A stretch of 64,000 nucleotides of DNA from Mycetocola manganoxydans (GCF_003667545.1 NZ_RCUV01000007.1:124001-188000); one strand, 5' to 3'. Numbered from the stretch's first letter, positions 26,050 to 36,030 are shown. Made by a program: numbers and translations. The notes: generated by a model from the sequence alone, not told the origin.

Positions 26050-28451
26050 GAGGCGCCACTCGGCTGGTGCCGCCCGCCGTCGCGGCTTGGGTCGCAGCGG
26101 TCATCCTCGTGAGCATTCCGTCGGCGGCCGTCCCGGTGGCGCTCATCGCGCTCGTTGCCACGTGCATTACAACCGGTGTCGCCGTTGCGCGCGCGCGGCA
26201 TCCGTCTCACACCGCGCGCCCGGTGTCACCGTGGTGGGCATGGTCGGCACTGGTTTTGCTGGCGGTCTTCCTCGCGGCAACCGCTGTCGCGGCCAGGGCT
26301 CCGTCTCGAACGCCGGACGTTCTGACCGACGCGGCCGATGCCGGGCGGCTGACGTCCATCCGCCTCGTGGTGACCGAGAAATCCATCCTCGATGATGATC
26401 GAGCGTCGCCGTGGGAACGGCGGGCGGATGCTCCGGGGAGCGACAGCGGGGAATCCACGGGCGAGAGTGCCCAGCGGATCCGGGGCACGGTGACCGAGGT
26501 CCACGAGGGCGGCTCACGCGTCGCCCTCGCTGCACCGGTGGTGTTGTTCGCGACGGTTCCTTCGCGGCATCCGGTGCCCCTCGGGGCAGTCATCGAAGCG
26601 GATACCAGCGTGCGCAAGACCGCCCCCGGTGATGCTGCAGCGTTCCTGCTGTTCGCCCGTCAGCCGGCAACGGTCGTTGAGGGTGCGCCCTGGTATCTCG
26701 GGTGGGCCGCCGATCTGAGGGCCGGTCTGGTGAAGCGGGCGGCCGAGCTACCGGGGAGGGGTGGCGAGCTCCTTCCTGGGCTGTCCGTCGGTGATACCAC
26801 CGCGGTGAGCGATGAACTCGACACTGCGATGAAGACGAGCGCACTCAGCCACCTCACTGCTGTGTCCGGCGCGAATTGCGCGGTCATCGTGGCCGTGCTG
26901 ACGCTTCTTCTCGCAGCATTCAGCGCCCCGCGCTGGCTCCGGATCTCGGGCGCGCTGGTAGGGCTCGGACTCTTCGTTGTGCTCGTGACACCGGAGCCGA
27001 GTGTCATCCGGGCAGGCCTCATGGCCCTCGCGGTGCTCCTCGCCCTCGGTGCCGGGCGACCGACGGCGGGCCTACCGGTTCTGTCCCTTGTCGTGATCGT
27101 GATCGTGGTCAGCGACCCGTGGCTCTCGCGGAGTTTCGGTTTCGTTCTTTCGGCTCTCGCGACGGGCGGGTTGCTTCTGCTCACCCGCCCGCTGACGCGG
27201 TGGCTGTCGGTGTGGCTGCCGCGGCCGCTCGCCGCGGCGTTCGCGATCCCGCTCGCCGCGCAGATCGCGTGTCAGCCGGTGCTCCTCCTGCTGAACCCCG
27301 ACATCCCCGTCCTCGGAGTGCCGGCCAACCTTCTGGCGGCACCCGCAGCGCCGGTGGCGACGCTGCTCGGGCTCGCCGCCTGCCTTCTTGTGCCGGCCAT
27401 CCCGGTGCTCGCAACGGTTGCCCTCTGGCTGGGCTGGCTACCGGCGACGTGGATCGCGGCGATCGCCGCGACCGTGGATCGGCTCCCGGTCGCCAGTGTT
27501 CCGTGGCTACCGGGAGCGGGAGGCGCCGTGCTGTTCGCCGTACTCACCGCGACGGGAATCCTGGCCGTTCTCGCCGTGAGGGTCGGACGCAGGACCGTCG
27601 CAGCGGTGTGTACAGGCGTGCTTGTGATCGCCGGGGGAGCGTGGGCGGGCACTCTCACAGGCGAACGGCTCGTCCCAGCGATGTCCCTGCCGCAGGACTG
27701 GAGCGTCGCCGCTTGCGACGTGGGCCAGGGAGATGCCATCCTGATCCGGTCCGCCGGCGCCGTCGCACTGATCGACACCGGGGTTGCACCCGATGCTCTC
27801 ACTGCCTGTCTCGACACCCTGGCCATCGGCACCCTCGACCTCGTGATCCTCACCCACTTCGACCTGGACCACGTCGGCGGCGTCGATGCGATCGTGGGAA
27901 AGGCAGACCTCGTCCTGACCGGCAGACCCGAGAATGCGGCGGACGAACGGATGCTTGACGATCTCGCCGCGGGCGGCGCGACGGTACGGCGGGCGGATGC
28001 CGGGATGTCCGGCACGCTCGGGACCGCTCACTGGCGCGTGCTCTGGCCCCCGCCGCGGGCCGGCCCGCTTTGGACGGGCAACGCTGCAAGCGTGACGGTC
28101 GTGGTGGAGCCGGCCGAGCCGGACGGCATCCGTTCGTTGTTCCTCGGCGACCTCGATGAACGCGCGCAGAAGCGGATTCTTGCGGGCCACGGACTGCGTG
28201 GCCCGGTCGATCTGGTCAAGGTCGCGCACCACGGCTCGGCCGACCAGAGCGCGCGGATGTACGAGGAGGCTGCTGCGCGGATCGGGCTCGTTCCGGTGGG
28301 TGCCGACAACGACTACGGACACCCGGCACCCGACCTTCTCGACATGCTCGCCGCGGCGGGAACGACGCCGTTGCGAACCGACCTGTGCGGGCTGATCGTG
28401 GTCGGTGGCACGGCGGCGGCGCCGGTGGTCTGGACGGAGATGCCCTGCTGA
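26046..28451 (+). CDS. comEC: DNA uptake channel and metallo-beta-lactamase domain protein ComEC
   Basis: An 801-residue protein: an N-terminal pair of membrane helices and OB-like domain, a Competence domain with about eight helices containing HLTAVSGANCAVI, and a C-terminal metallo-beta-lactamase domain with LTHFDLDHVGG and VAHHGSADQS. It forms the inner-membrane channel through which single-stranded DNA enters. GTG 26046 overlaps the comEA stop and is the natural start; the frame opening at 25944 is out of phase with comEA but overlaps it entirely. Known pilus genes are not in this window. Confidence 0.92.
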   Translation: MRGATRLVPPAVAAWVAAVILVSIPSAAVPVALIALVATCITTGVAVARARHPSHTARPVSPWWAWSALVLLAVFLAATAVAARAPSRTPDVLTDAADAGRLTSIRLVVTEKSILDDDRASPWERRADAPGSDSGESTGESAQRIRGTVTEVHEGGSRVALAAPVVLFATVPSRHPVPLGAVIEADTSVRKTAPGDAAAFLLFARQPATVVEGAPWYLGWAADLRAGLVKRAAELPGRGGELLPGLSVGDTTAVSDELDTAMKTSALSHLTAVSGANCAVIVAVLTLLLAAFSAPRWLRISGALVGLGLFVVLVTPEPSVIRAGLMALAVLLALGAGRPTAGLPVLSLVVIVIVVSDPWLSRSFGFVLSALATGGLLLLTRPLTRWLSVWLPRPLAAAFAIPLAAQIACQPVLLLLNPDIPVLGVPANLLAAPAAPVATLLGLAACLLVPAIPVLATVALWLGWLPATWIAAIAATVDRLPVASVPWLPGAGGAVLFAVLTATGILAVLAVRVGRRTVAAVCTGVLVIAGGAWAGTLTGERLVPAMSLPQDWSVAACDVGQGDAILIRSAGAVALIDTGVAPDALTACLDTLAIGTLDLVILTHFDLDHVGGVDAIVGKADLVLTGRPENAADERMLDDLAAGGATVRRADAGMSGTLGTAHWRVLWPPPRAGPLWTGNAASVTVVVEPAEPDGIRSLFLGDLDERAQKRILAGHGLRGPVDLVKVAHHGSADQSARMYEEAAARIGLVPVGADNDYGHPAPDLLDMLAAAGTTPLRTDLCGLIVVGGTAAAPVVWTEMPC

Positions 28452-28505
28452 GCGCTCTTCCTGTCCGTGGTCGCCGGTAGGCTTGCGGTGGAAGGACGGT
28501 GGACA

Positions 28506-29534
28506 GTGGCAGCTCCACGCAGCGGTACCGCAGCGAAGTCGGCGGCGAAGGTCGCGATCCCGCAACTCGGCTGGAACGCCGTACGCCCGGCGCCGATCGT
28601 TCTCGTCTCTGGCACCCAGGGCTTTCTCGCTGACCGGGCCATCCGGAGCCTTCGTGACTACCTCCGTGTCGAGGACCCGAGCCTCGAGGTGAACGACATC
28701 GAGGCCGACAGCTACGCCCCCGGCGAGTTGCTCACGCTCGCGAGCCCGTCGTTGTTTGCCGAACCGCGGCTCATCCGGGTGACGAACGTCGAGAAGTGCT
28801 CAGACGCGTTTCTCGCCGACGCCCTCGACTACCTCGGCTCTCCGGCGGAAGGCGCCTACGTGGTGCTCCGTCACGCCGGGGGAGTGCGGGGCAAGAAACT
28901 TCTCGATGCCGTGCGCGCGAGCAAGGCGTTCGCGATCGAGGTCGTCTGCGCCGAGTTGAAGAAAGACAGCGAGAAGCACGACTTCGCCGCCGCCGAGTTC
29001 AAAGCGGCGGGAAAGGCCATCCGGCCGGCAGCGCTTCGCGCCGTCGTCGCCGCGTTCTCCGACGACCTCGCCGAGCTCGCCGGTGCCTGCGCACAGCTCA
29101 TCTCCGACAGCACCGCCGAGATCACCGAGGCGACAGTGACCCAGTACTACGGCGGGCGGGTCGAGACCAACGCTTTCGCCGTCGCTGACGCGGCAATCGC
29201 CGGTCGCTACGCCGAAGCACTCGTCGGGCTGCGGCACGCCATCGACTCCGGTGCTGACCCCGTGCCGATCGTCGCCGCTTTCGCCAGCAAACTCCGGACC
29301 ATGGCCAAGGTGCAGGGCGGTCGCGGGTCATCCGCCGACCTCGCCCGCCAGTTCGGCCTCGCTCCGTGGCAGGTTGACCGGGCGCGACGCGACCTCGCCG
29401 GCTGGACCGACCGCGGCCTCGGCCGCTGCATCCAGGTGCTCGCCGACACCGACGCGAGCGTGAAGGGTGCTGGTCGCGACCCCGTCTACGCACTCGAGCG
29501 CATGGTGCACACGGTCGCCGGTCGCGGGCGCTGA
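28506..29534 (+). CDS. holA: DNA polymerase III subunit delta
   Basis: A 342-residue clamp-loader subunit that opens the beta sliding clamp. The N-terminal PIVLVSGTQGFLADRAIR and the later FGLAPWQVDRARRDLAGW are typical of actinobacterial HolA, and position between comEC and rpsT is conserved widely. GTG 28506 lies downstream of GGAAGGA and, with the TAGGCT at 28478-28483 as -10, gives a short leader; a GTG at 28467 would precede that promoter. Confidence 0.9.
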   Translation: MAAPRSGTAAKSAAKVAIPQLGWNAVRPAPIVLVSGTQGFLADRAIRSLRDYLRVEDPSLEVNDIEADSYAPGELLTLASPSLFAEPRLIRVTNVEKCSDAFLADALDYLGSPAEGAYVVLRHAGGVRGKKLLDAVRASKAFAIEVVCAELKKDSEKHDFAAAEFKAAGKAIRPAALRAVVAAFSDDLAELAGACAQLISDSTAEITEATVTQYYGGRVETNAFAVADAAIAGRYAEALVGLRHAIDSGADPVPIVAAFASKLRTMAKVQGGRGSSADLARQFGLAPWQVDRARRDLAGWTDRGLGRCIQVLADTDASVKGAGRDPVYALERMVHTVAGRGR

Positions 29535-29553
29535 CCGTCGCCGGTCACCGTCC

Positions 29554-29793
29554 GGCTCATCGGTCCCGTCTGCCGGGTTTTCGCCGCGAAAGTGAGCATT
29601 GGGGACCGACGAACCCACGGGCATCCGCGGCCCCCGGCTCATCGGTCCCGTCTGCCGGGTTTCTGCGGCAAAAGTGAGCATTGGGGACCGACGAACCCCC
29701 AGGCATCCGCGGCCATCCGACTCATCGGTCCCGTCTGCCGGGTTTCTGCCGCAAAAGCGAGCATTGGGGACCGACGAACCCCCAGGCATCCGA
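29554..29793. repeat. Three tandem copies of an 82-83 bp unit with 50-bp palindromic core
   Basis: Units begin at 29554, 29636 and 29719 (the last truncated at about 75 bp). Each contains a 50-bp core running from TCGGTCCC to GGGACCGA: 29560-29609, 29642-29691 and 29725-29774. The outer 8-bp arms pair perfectly; inner arms have diverged. Two further 50-bp cores lie at 49969 and 50052. The elements fill the gap between holA and the convergent rpsT. Confidence 0.9.
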
Positions 29794-29802
29794 CGCGTTA
29801 AC

Positions 29803-29836
29803 CACCACAGGCCCCGCCGAAGCGGAGCCTGTGGTG
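29803..29836. terminator. Hairpin between holA and rpsT
   Basis: CACCACAGGC and GCCTGTGGTG form a perfect 10-bp stem around a GC-rich inner hairpin (CCGC/GCGG with TTCG-type loop on the minus strand). It lies 15 bp beyond the rpsT stop and probably ends rpsT transcription, perhaps also transcripts from the other side; the plus strand continues with GAAAAG, the minus strand with GGTTAAC. Confidence 0.65.
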
Positions 29837-29851
29837 AAAAGAGGGTGTCGC

Positions 29852-30112
29852 TTAGAGCGAAGCAACCTTCTTGGCGAGAGCCGACTTGCGGTTCGCTGCC
29901 TGGTTCTGGTGGATGACGCCCTTGCTCACGGCCTTGTCGAGCTTCTTCGAGGCGACCTTGAGGGAGGACTCAGCCTTCGCCTTGTCACCGGCGAGGATAG
30001 CCTCACGGGTCTGGCGGACGAGCGTCCGGAGCTGGCTCTTGACGGCCTTGTTACGCTCGGTCGCCTTCTTGTTGGTGCCGATTCGCTTGATCTGCGACTT
30101 AATGTTTGCCAC
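29852..30112 (-). CDS. rpsT: Ribosomal protein bS20
   Basis: An 86-residue, Lys/Arg/Ala-rich protein with the S20 features [21 protein letters not shown] at the start, [17 protein letters not shown] in the middle and [19 protein letters not shown] near the end (cited by ends). It binds 16S rRNA in the 30S subunit. The GTG at 30112 begins the conserved N-terminus; the longer frame from 30202 is excluded. It is transcribed away from lepA. Confidence 0.96.
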   Translation of the reverse strand: MANIKSQIKRIGTNKKATERNKAVKSQLRTLVRQTREAILAGDKAKAESSLKVASKKLDKAVSKGVIHQNQAANRKSALAKKVASL

Positions 30113-30341
30113 GTTTGTACGCTTCCGTTGTATGTCGAATGGGATGTGCCACTGGGCGAGAGAGGGCGCTTCGCGGCTAAAATCGTGCGGGGCAACCCAC
30201 ACGCAAGTCAGGGAGCAACGATACCAGTTCAGGTGGCGTTACCGGTAATTCGGAGCCAATCGCGTCGAACGCAGCCCGGCACCGTTCATGGGACAATGGG
30301 GAGTTAGTCCCTTCCCGCCCATCAAGATTCCTGAGGAACGC

Positions 30342-32192
30342 GTGAGCCCCAAAGCTGTAAAGGCACTCGAGCCTGCCGCTACCGACCCGTCGTTCATCCG
30401 CAACTTCTGCATTATTGCGCACATCGACCACGGCAAATCGACTCTCGCCGACCGCATGCTCGGCGTCACCGGTGCCGTCGCCGATCGGGACATGCGTGCT
30501 CAGTACCTCGACCGCATGGACATCGAGCGTGAGCGCGGCATCACCATCAAGAGCCAGGCCGTACGGATGCCATGGGCGCTCGACGGTCAGACCTACGCGC
30601 TCAACATGATCGACACCCCCGGGCACGTCGACTTCACCTACGAGGTCTCCCGCTCGCTCGCGGCGTGCGAAGGCGCCATCCTCCTCGTCGACGCAGCGCA
30701 GGGCATCGAAGCCCAGACGCTCGCGAACCTCTATCTCGCGATGGAGAACGACCTCGAGATCATCCCGGTCCTCAACAAGATCGACCTCCCCGCCGCCGAC
30801 CCCGACAAGTACGCGAAGGAGATCGCCAACCTTATCGGCGGTTCACCCGACGACGTGCTCAAAGTGTCTGGCAAGACCGGTGTCGGAGTCGAGGAACTGC
30901 TCGACCGTGTCGTCGAGCGCATTCCCCACCCGGTCGGCAACCCGGATGCTCCGGCGCGCGCCATGATCTTCGACTCCGTTTACGACACCTACCGTGGCGT
31001 CATCACCTACGTCCGGATGATCGACGGCCACCTCAGCCCGCGCGAACGCATCCAGATGATGTCGACGCGTGCCGTGCACGAGCTCCTCGAGATCGGCGTC
31101 AGCTCACCGGAGCCGTCTCCGACGCAGGGACTCGGCGTCGGTGAGGTCGGCTACCTGATCACGGGTGTGAAGGACGTGCGCCAGTCCAAGGTCGGCGACA
31201 CAGTCACCACGGCGCTGAAGCCCTCCACCGAGGCGCTTCCCGGCTACACCGACCCGAAGCCCATGGTCTTCTCGGGCCTGTACCCGATCGACGGCAGCGA
31301 CTACCCGGTCCTCCGCGACGCTCTCGACAAGCTCAAGCTCTCCGACGCCTCGCTCAACTACGAGCCGGAGACATCCGTCGCGCTCGGTTTCGGATTCCGC
31401 TGCGGCTTCCTCGGACTGCTTCACCTCGAGATCGTCACCGAGCGCCTCGAGCGTGAGTTCAACCTCGACCTCATCGCGACGGCACCGAGCGTGACCTACG
31501 AAGTCACCACGGATGACAAGAAGGTCGTCACCGTCACCAACCCGAGCGAGTTCCCCGGCGGCAAGATCTCCAGCGTCGAGGAGCCGATGGTCAAGGTCGG
31601 CATCCTTGCCCCGAAGGACTACGTCGGAACCATCATGGAACTCTGCCAGGGCCGCCGCGGAACGCTGCTCGGCATGGAGTACTTCGGTGAAGACCGGGTC
31701 GAGCTGCGCTACACGATGCCGCTCGGTGAGATCGTGTTCGACTTCTTCGACCACCTCAAGAGCCGAACGCAGGGATACGCTTCGCTGGACTACGAGCCCT
31801 CCGGTTCGCAGACCGCCGACCTCGTCAAGGTCGACATCCTGCTCCAGGGCGAGCAGGTCGACGCGTTCAGCGCGATCGTCCACCGCGAGAAGGCGTATGC
31901 CTACGGCCTCCTGATGACGGAGCGGCTCAAGAAACTCATTCCGCGCCAGCAGTTCGAGGTCCCGATCCAGGCCGCCATCGGCGCTCGGATCATCGCCCGC
32001 GAGTCGGTCCGGGCCATGCGCAAGGACGTCCTCGCCAAGTGCTACGGCGGCGACATCAGCCGGAAGCGCAAGCTCCTCGAGAAGCAGAAAGAGGGCAAGA
32101 AGCGCATGAAAATGGTCGGACGGGTCGAAGTTCCGCAGGAGGCCTTCATCGCCGCGCTTTCCGGAGAGACCGAGACGAAAGAAAAGAAGTAG
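30342..32192 (+). CDS. lepA: Elongation factor 4 (back-translocating GTPase)
   Basis: A 616-residue translational GTPase. G motifs are AHIDHGKST (G1), RGITIKS (G2), DTPGHVDF (G3) and NKIDLP (G4), and the C-terminal LepA-specific domain ends with [16 protein letters not shown]. It acts on stalled or mistranslocated ribosomes and in 30S assembly. GTG 30342 follows GAGGA at 6 nt spacing; the open frame to 30288 adds unconserved residues. It is divergent from rpsT and followed 3 nt later by the next gene. Confidence 0.96.
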   Translation: MSPKAVKALEPAATDPSFIRNFCIIAHIDHGKSTLADRMLGVTGAVADRDMRAQYLDRMDIERERGITIKSQAVRMPWALDGQTYALNMIDTPGHVDFTYEVSRSLAACEGAILLVDAAQGIEAQTLANLYLAMENDLEIIPVLNKIDLPAADPDKYAKEIANLIGGSPDDVLKVSGKTGVGVEELLDRVVERIPHPVGNPDAPARAMIFDSVYDTYRGVITYVRMIDGHLSPRERIQMMSTRAVHELLEIGVSSPEPSPTQGLGVGEVGYLITGVKDVRQSKVGDTVTTALKPSTEALPGYTDPKPMVFSGLYPIDGSDYPVLRDALDKLKLSDASLNYEPETSVALGFGFRCGFLGLLHLEIVTERLEREFNLDLIATAPSVTYEVTTDDKKVVTVTNPSEFPGGKISSVEEPMVKVGILAPKDYVGTIMELCQGRRGTLLGMEYFGEDRVELRYTMPLGEIVFDFFDHLKSRTQGYASLDYEPSGSQTADLVKVDILLQGEQVDAFSAIVHREKAYAYGLLMTERLKKLIPRQQFEVPIQAAIGARIIARESVRAMRKDVLAKCYGGDISRKRKLLEKQKEGKKRMKMVGRVEVPQEAFIAALSGETETKEKK

Positions 32193-32195
32193 CGG

Positions 32196-32849
32196 ATGCG
32201 CCGGAGCAACTTCGAGGACCAGCCGGTCGACTACGCAGCCGTCGGCGCCACCCAGGCGCACGACCTTCTGCAGTATCCACCGCATGGCTTCACGCCGATG
32301 GAGGAATCGATCCGGCTGGGAAGCGGACAGGAACGCTTCGAGGCGGCATCCGTGTCCCTGTTCAGCTGGGATGTCCAACGGCTCTCCGGCATCGACGTTC
32401 TCGAGGTGAAGGCCGATTCCAGCACGCGGTACGGCGGAATCCGTTACGACGAGGATGGAACGGCGCTCGAGCCGATCGCCGTTTCCACGGAACAGCGCTT
32501 CGCCGCGGACGGAACGCCATACGTGGCATCCGGATCGACGGCTCGACTGCGGGGCAAGGTCGGCGGTTTCCACATCGATGAGCGGTTCCGTGTCGTGTTC
32601 GTGATCGAGGAGCCGACAGTGACCGCATTCGCCGTCGGCACGATCGGTGCGCACCGTGTGAGCGGTGAAGAGCAGTTCCGGGTCGAGCGCAGGGATGACG
32701 ACTCGGTCTGGTTCACGGTCCGCTCGTTCTCGCGCCCCGTTTCGCTCGTCTACCGCCTGTTCCCGCCGCTCGTGAAGATGCGCCGCAAAGCCTTCGCGAC
32801 CGCGTACCTGCGGGCGCTGTCGCCGCTCTGGTCGAGCCCGACATCCTGA
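32196..32849 (+). CDS. DUF1990 family protein (UPF0548)
   Basis: A 217-residue soluble protein. The segments GFTPMEESIRLGSGQERFEAASVSLFSW and the later GTIGAHRVSGEEQFRVERRDDDSVWFTVRSFSRP (cited by ends) fit DUF1990, a family of unknown function found in actinobacteria and plants. It begins 3 nt after lepA, implying cotranscription, and is followed by hemW after 31 nt. No membrane segment or catalytic motif is evident. Confidence 0.8.
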   Translation: MRRSNFEDQPVDYAAVGATQAHDLLQYPPHGFTPMEESIRLGSGQERFEAASVSLFSWDVQRLSGIDVLEVKADSSTRYGGIRYDEDGTALEPIAVSTEQRFAADGTPYVASGSTARLRGKVGGFHIDERFRVVFVIEEPTVTAFAVGTIGAHRVSGEEQFRVERRDDDSVWFTVRSFSRPVSLVYRLFPPLVKMRRKAFATAYLRALSPLWSSPTS

Positions 32850-32880
32850 CCGTGCCCGCTCCCGTGATCCCTTCCCGCTG

Positions 32881-34104
32881 ATGGCCGGTCCCCAGCTCAT
32901 CGCAGATCCGGCACCCGTCGACGGTGCGCTTCCGCACTCTGTCCTCGACGGAGCAGAAGAGCGGATGCTGTCGGTCTACCTTCACGTTCCGTTCTGTCGC
33001 GTGCGGTGCGGCTACTGCGACTTCAACACCTATACAGCGACCGAACTGCGCGGCGCGAAACAGTCCGACTACGCGAGTGAAGCGGCTGCCGAGGTGGCGT
33101 TCGCCGGCGACGTGCTCCGCGCGACCGGCCTGCCGGATCGCCAGGCGTCAACGGTCTTCTTCGGCGGTGGAACCCCGACGCTGCTGCCAGCGGCGGACCT
33201 CATCCGGATGCTTTCCGCCGTTCGCGACTCGATCGGTCTCGCGCCCGGCGCTGAGATCACGACGGAGGCCAACCCGGACTCCGTTGACGCGGACTACCTC
33301 TCCGCGCTGGCGGACGCCGGATTCACCCGGGTATCGTTCGGCATGCAGTCGGCGGTGCCTCACGTACTCGCAACGCTCGAGCGTACCCACGATCCCGACC
33401 GGGTCCCGCTCGTCGTCGACTGGGCGCGGCGCGCCGGCCTCCAGGTCAGCGTCGATCTCATCTACGGCACCCCGGGGGAGTCCCTCGAAGACTGGAGCCG
33501 CTCGGTGGATGCCGCGCTGGCGACCGGGCCCGACCACCTGTCCGCCTATTCCTTGATCGTCGAAGCGGGAACGAAGCTCGCCAGGCAGATCAAGTCCGGT
33601 CTCGTCGCCCAGCCGGACGAGGACCTGCAAGCGGACATGTACGAGATGGTGGACGCCAGGCTCGAGGCGGCAGGGTTCTCCTGGTACGAGGTGAGCAACT
33701 GGGCGAAATCTTCCGAATTCCGGTCGATGCACAACCTTGCCTACTGGCGCAGTCAAGACTGGTGGGGCATCGGACCCGGCGCCCACAGCCACATCGGCGG
33801 GGTCCGGTGGTGGAACGTCAAACACCCGGCCGCTTACGCAGGCAGGATGAGCGAGGGGCTGTCGCCCGGCGCTGGCCGGGAGACCCTCTCGGCCGAGACG
33901 CGGGAACTCGAGCGGATCCTGCTCCTCGCCCGCACACGTGACGGCATCCCTATTTCAACGCTCGCCTCTGAAGCCCGTGTCGCGGTCGCCGGACTCATCG
34001 CTGATGACCTCGTCAACGCCGAAGCCGCCCTGCGCGGTCGAGTTGAACTCTCACTGCGCGGGCGGCTTCTCGCCGATGCCGTGGTTCGCCGGCTGACCGT
34101 TTAG
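32881..34104 (+). CDS. hemW: Radical SAM heme chaperone HemW
   Basis: A 407-residue radical SAM protein. The cluster motif is CRVRCGYC (Cys39, 43, 46) followed by DFNTY, the HemW form rather than that of HemN; FFGGGTPTLLP and QVSVDLIYGTPGES follow. HemW binds heme and is thought to deliver it to respiratory enzymes; oxygen-independent coproporphyrinogen oxidation is unlikely for this form. Proximity to lepA and hrcA is the usual arrangement in Gram-positive genomes. Confidence 0.92.
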   Translation: MAGPQLIADPAPVDGALPHSVLDGAEERMLSVYLHVPFCRVRCGYCDFNTYTATELRGAKQSDYASEAAAEVAFAGDVLRATGLPDRQASTVFFGGGTPTLLPAADLIRMLSAVRDSIGLAPGAEITTEANPDSVDADYLSALADAGFTRVSFGMQSAVPHVLATLERTHDPDRVPLVVDWARRAGLQVSVDLIYGTPGESLEDWSRSVDAALATGPDHLSAYSLIVEAGTKLARQIKSGLVAQPDEDLQADMYEMVDARLEAAGFSWYEVSNWAKSSEFRSMHNLAYWRSQDWWGIGPGAHSHIGGVRWWNVKHPAAYAGRMSEGLSPGAGRETLSAETRELERILLLARTRDGIPISTLASEARVAVAGLIADDLVNAEAALRGRVELSLRGRLLADAVVRRLTV

Positions 34105-34133
34105 AGCCGGCCGGCGAACCCGGGATCTCGCGG

Positions 34134-34811
34134 TTACTTCACCATCCGGAAGGCGAATGGGTACCGGTAGGCCTGGCCGTTGTTGACCTTCACACCACCG
34201 ATGATGCCGAAGATGATGCCGAGGATGCCGACGATTCCTGCGAGCGGGAACAGGAACAGGCCGATGACCACGAGGGTCAGGATTGCTCCGAGGATGTACA
34301 GCGCCACAACGAGGATCGTCACCGTGAGCTGGAAGTTCAGTGCTTCCTTCGCCTCCTGGCGGGTGAACGGGCCGCGGTCCTTGTAGACCAGGAAGATGAT
34401 CAGCGGTGCGATCCAGCCGGCGGTCCCCGCCCCGAGGAACGCTCCGAGCGCTCCACCGAAGTGCGCGAACGACGCCCACTGCTTGTCTTCTGCCTGGGTC
34501 AGCGGTGCGGCGCCGGGCTGGCCCTGGTACGCGTACTGCTGGGGCGGCTGCTGACCGTAGCCCTGTTGGCCGTAACCGGCGGGAGGCTGCTGGCCGTAGC
34601 CCTGCTGCTGGCCGTAGTTGGGAGCGCCGGCGGGAGGCTGCTGACCGTAATTCGGGGCGCCAGCAGGCGGCTGCTGACCGTAGGGCTGCTGTCCGTATGG
34701 CGGTTGGGGCTGCTGGCCGCCATAGGGCGGCGGCGGTGACGCCGGGCCCTGCGGCGCCTGCGGCTGCTGTTCATTCGGGTCAACCGGGGGTTGCGCGTTG
34801 GGGTCGGTCAT
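34134..34811 (-). CDS. DUF4870 membrane protein with Gly-Gln-Pro-rich N-terminus
   Basis: A 225-residue protein. Residues 1 to about 110 are repetitive and Gln/Pro/Gly/Tyr-rich with many copies of YGQQP and GQQPPAG, presumably disordered; the rest holds three hydrophobic helices with [47 protein letters not shown] (cited by ends), the DUF4870 signature. ATG 34811 follows AAAGG at 8 nt; a TTG two codons earlier is possible. The role is unknown. It is convergent with hemW. Confidence 0.85.
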   Translation of the reverse strand: MTDPNAQPPVDPNEQQPQAPQGPASPPPPYGGQQPQPPYGQQPYGQQPPAGAPNYGQQPPAGAPNYGQQQGYGQQPPAGYGQQGYGQQPPQQYAYQGQPGAAPLTQAEDKQWASFAHFGGALGAFLGAGTAGWIAPLIIFLVYKDRGPFTRQEAKEALNFQLTVTILVVALYILGAILTLVVIGLFLFPLAGIVGILGIIFGIIGGVKVNNGQAYRYPFAFRMVK

Positions 34812-34939
34812 GGCCAAGCCTTTCGATCGATGACGCTGTCGCTGCTGGGTCCGCTCGCTCCGGAAAGGGCGGCGGGCTTCAGCTAAAAGGTAGCGGTGAT
34901 CTCAACGCGCGGCAATTACTCCCCGGGCGAGCCGCGCGC

Positions 34940-34945
34940 TAGAAT
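34940..34945 (+). promoter_or_regulatory. -10 element of the hrcA promoter
   Basis: TAGAAT with a possible -35 TTACTC at 34916-34921 (18-bp spacer). Its last base is the first base of the CIRCE element, so HrcA binding would occlude initiation directly. Confidence 0.6.
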
Positions 34946-34971
34946 TGGCACTCAGGGCAATTGAGTGCCAG
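34945..34971. promoter_or_regulatory. CIRCE operator (HrcA binding site)
   Basis: TTGGCACTC-N9-GAGTGCCAG, matching the CIRCE consensus TTAGCACTC-N9-GAGTGCTAA with two symmetric substitutions. It lies 37 bp before the hrcA start, indicating that hrcA-dnaJ is autoregulated by heat through HrcA. Confidence 0.93.
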
Positions 34972-35007
34972 CACGGTGAGTGCGATCCCAGCGGAAGAGG
35001 TGGAGCT

Positions 35008-36030
35008 ATGGTTTCCGAACGCAGCCTCGAAGTGCTCCGCGTCATCGTCCAGGACTACGTCGCGAGCCGCGAACCCGTGGGCTCCAAAGCAATCGTCGAG
35101 CGCCACGCATTCGGTGTCTCGGCGGCGACGATCCGCAACGACATGGCGCAACTCGAAGACGAAGAACTGATTTCAGCACCGCACACGTCCTCCGGGCGCA
35201 TCCCGACCGACAAGGGATACCGACTCTTCGTCGACCAGCTCGCTGACCGCAAACCGCTCTCCGAAGCGCAGCGCGAAGCGATCGAGACCTTCCTCGGCCA
35301 GTCGGTCGGGCTCGATGACGTTTTGATGCGAACGGTGAGGCTGCTGTCGCAGATCACCAACCAGGTCGCCATCGTCCAATACCCGTCGTTCGCACGAGCG
35401 CTCGTGCGCCATGTCGAACTCGTCTCGCTCACCGACCGGCGCGTTCTCACCGTTCTCATCACCGACACTGGCCGGGTCGAGCAGCAGGTCGTCGAACTCG
35501 AGCAGTCGGTGGAGCCAGAACAGCTCGAACGACTGAAGGCAACACTCAACAGGATGCTCGGCGGAATCAATGTCGACGCGTCCGCCGCCCTCCTCGAGAA
35601 GGCCCGGAGCGAAGCAGCTCCCGAGGATGAGGCGCTGATGACGCGGATCACCCACGCCCTCGCCGAAGAGTTCGCGGAATACCGCCACGACAAACTCGTC
35701 ATGGCCGGCGCCGCGAACCTCGCCCGCACCGAGGACGACTTCTCCGGAAGCATCTACCCGGTCCTGGAGGCGCTCGAACAGCAGGTCGTCCTGCTTCGGC
35801 TGTTCGGTGAAATGGCCGTCGACCGCGGCGGCGTCTCGGCATCCATCGGTCGCGAGAACGAGTCGTTCGGCCTGGGCGAGACTTCGATCATCTCCAGCAA
35901 CTACCGTTCCTCTGCTGGCGAACTTGCCAGACTCGGCGTGCTCGGACCGACGAGAATGGATTACTCCAACAACCTCGCCGCCGTTCGAGCCGTCGCCCGT
36001 TATCTGTCCCGCCAACTCGGCGAGGGCTGA
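35008..36030 (+). CDS. hrcA: Heat-inducible transcription repressor HrcA
   Basis: A 340-residue repressor of chaperone genes. The N-terminal winged helix has SREPVGSKAIVERHAFGVSAATIRNDMAQLE and SGRIPTDKGYR (cited by ends); the C-terminal GLGETSIISSNYRS and LGVLGPTRMDYSNN are family-typical. ATG 35008 has AGAGGTGGAG upstream; the longer frame from 34945 begins within CIRCE and is excluded. It heads a cluster with dnaJ and rsmE. Confidence 0.96.
   Translation: MVSERSLEVLRVIVQDYVASREPVGSKAIVERHAFGVSAATIRNDMAQLEDEELISAPHTSSGRIPTDKGYRLFVDQLADRKPLSEAQREAIETFLGQSVGLDDVLMRTVRLLSQITNQVAIVQYPSFARALVRHVELVSLTDRRVLTVLITDTGRVEQQVVELEQSVEPEQLERLKATLNRMLGGINVDASAALLEKARSEAAPEDEALMTRITHALAEEFAEYRHDKLVMAGAANLARTEDDFSGSIYPVLEALEQQVVLLRLFGEMAVDRGGVSASIGRENESFGLGETSIISSNYRSSAGELARLGVLGPTRMDYSNNLAAVRAVARYLSRQLGEG

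Noticed and set aside
29554-29793. CRISPR-like repeat array
   Set aside because: Repeats of 82-83 bp are nearly contiguous with no unique spacers of constant length, and no cas genes are near; they are palindromic tandem elements.
31104-32900. Antisense open frame over lepA and the DUF1990 gene
   Set aside because: Spans two well supported genes on the other strand and has no conserved motif.
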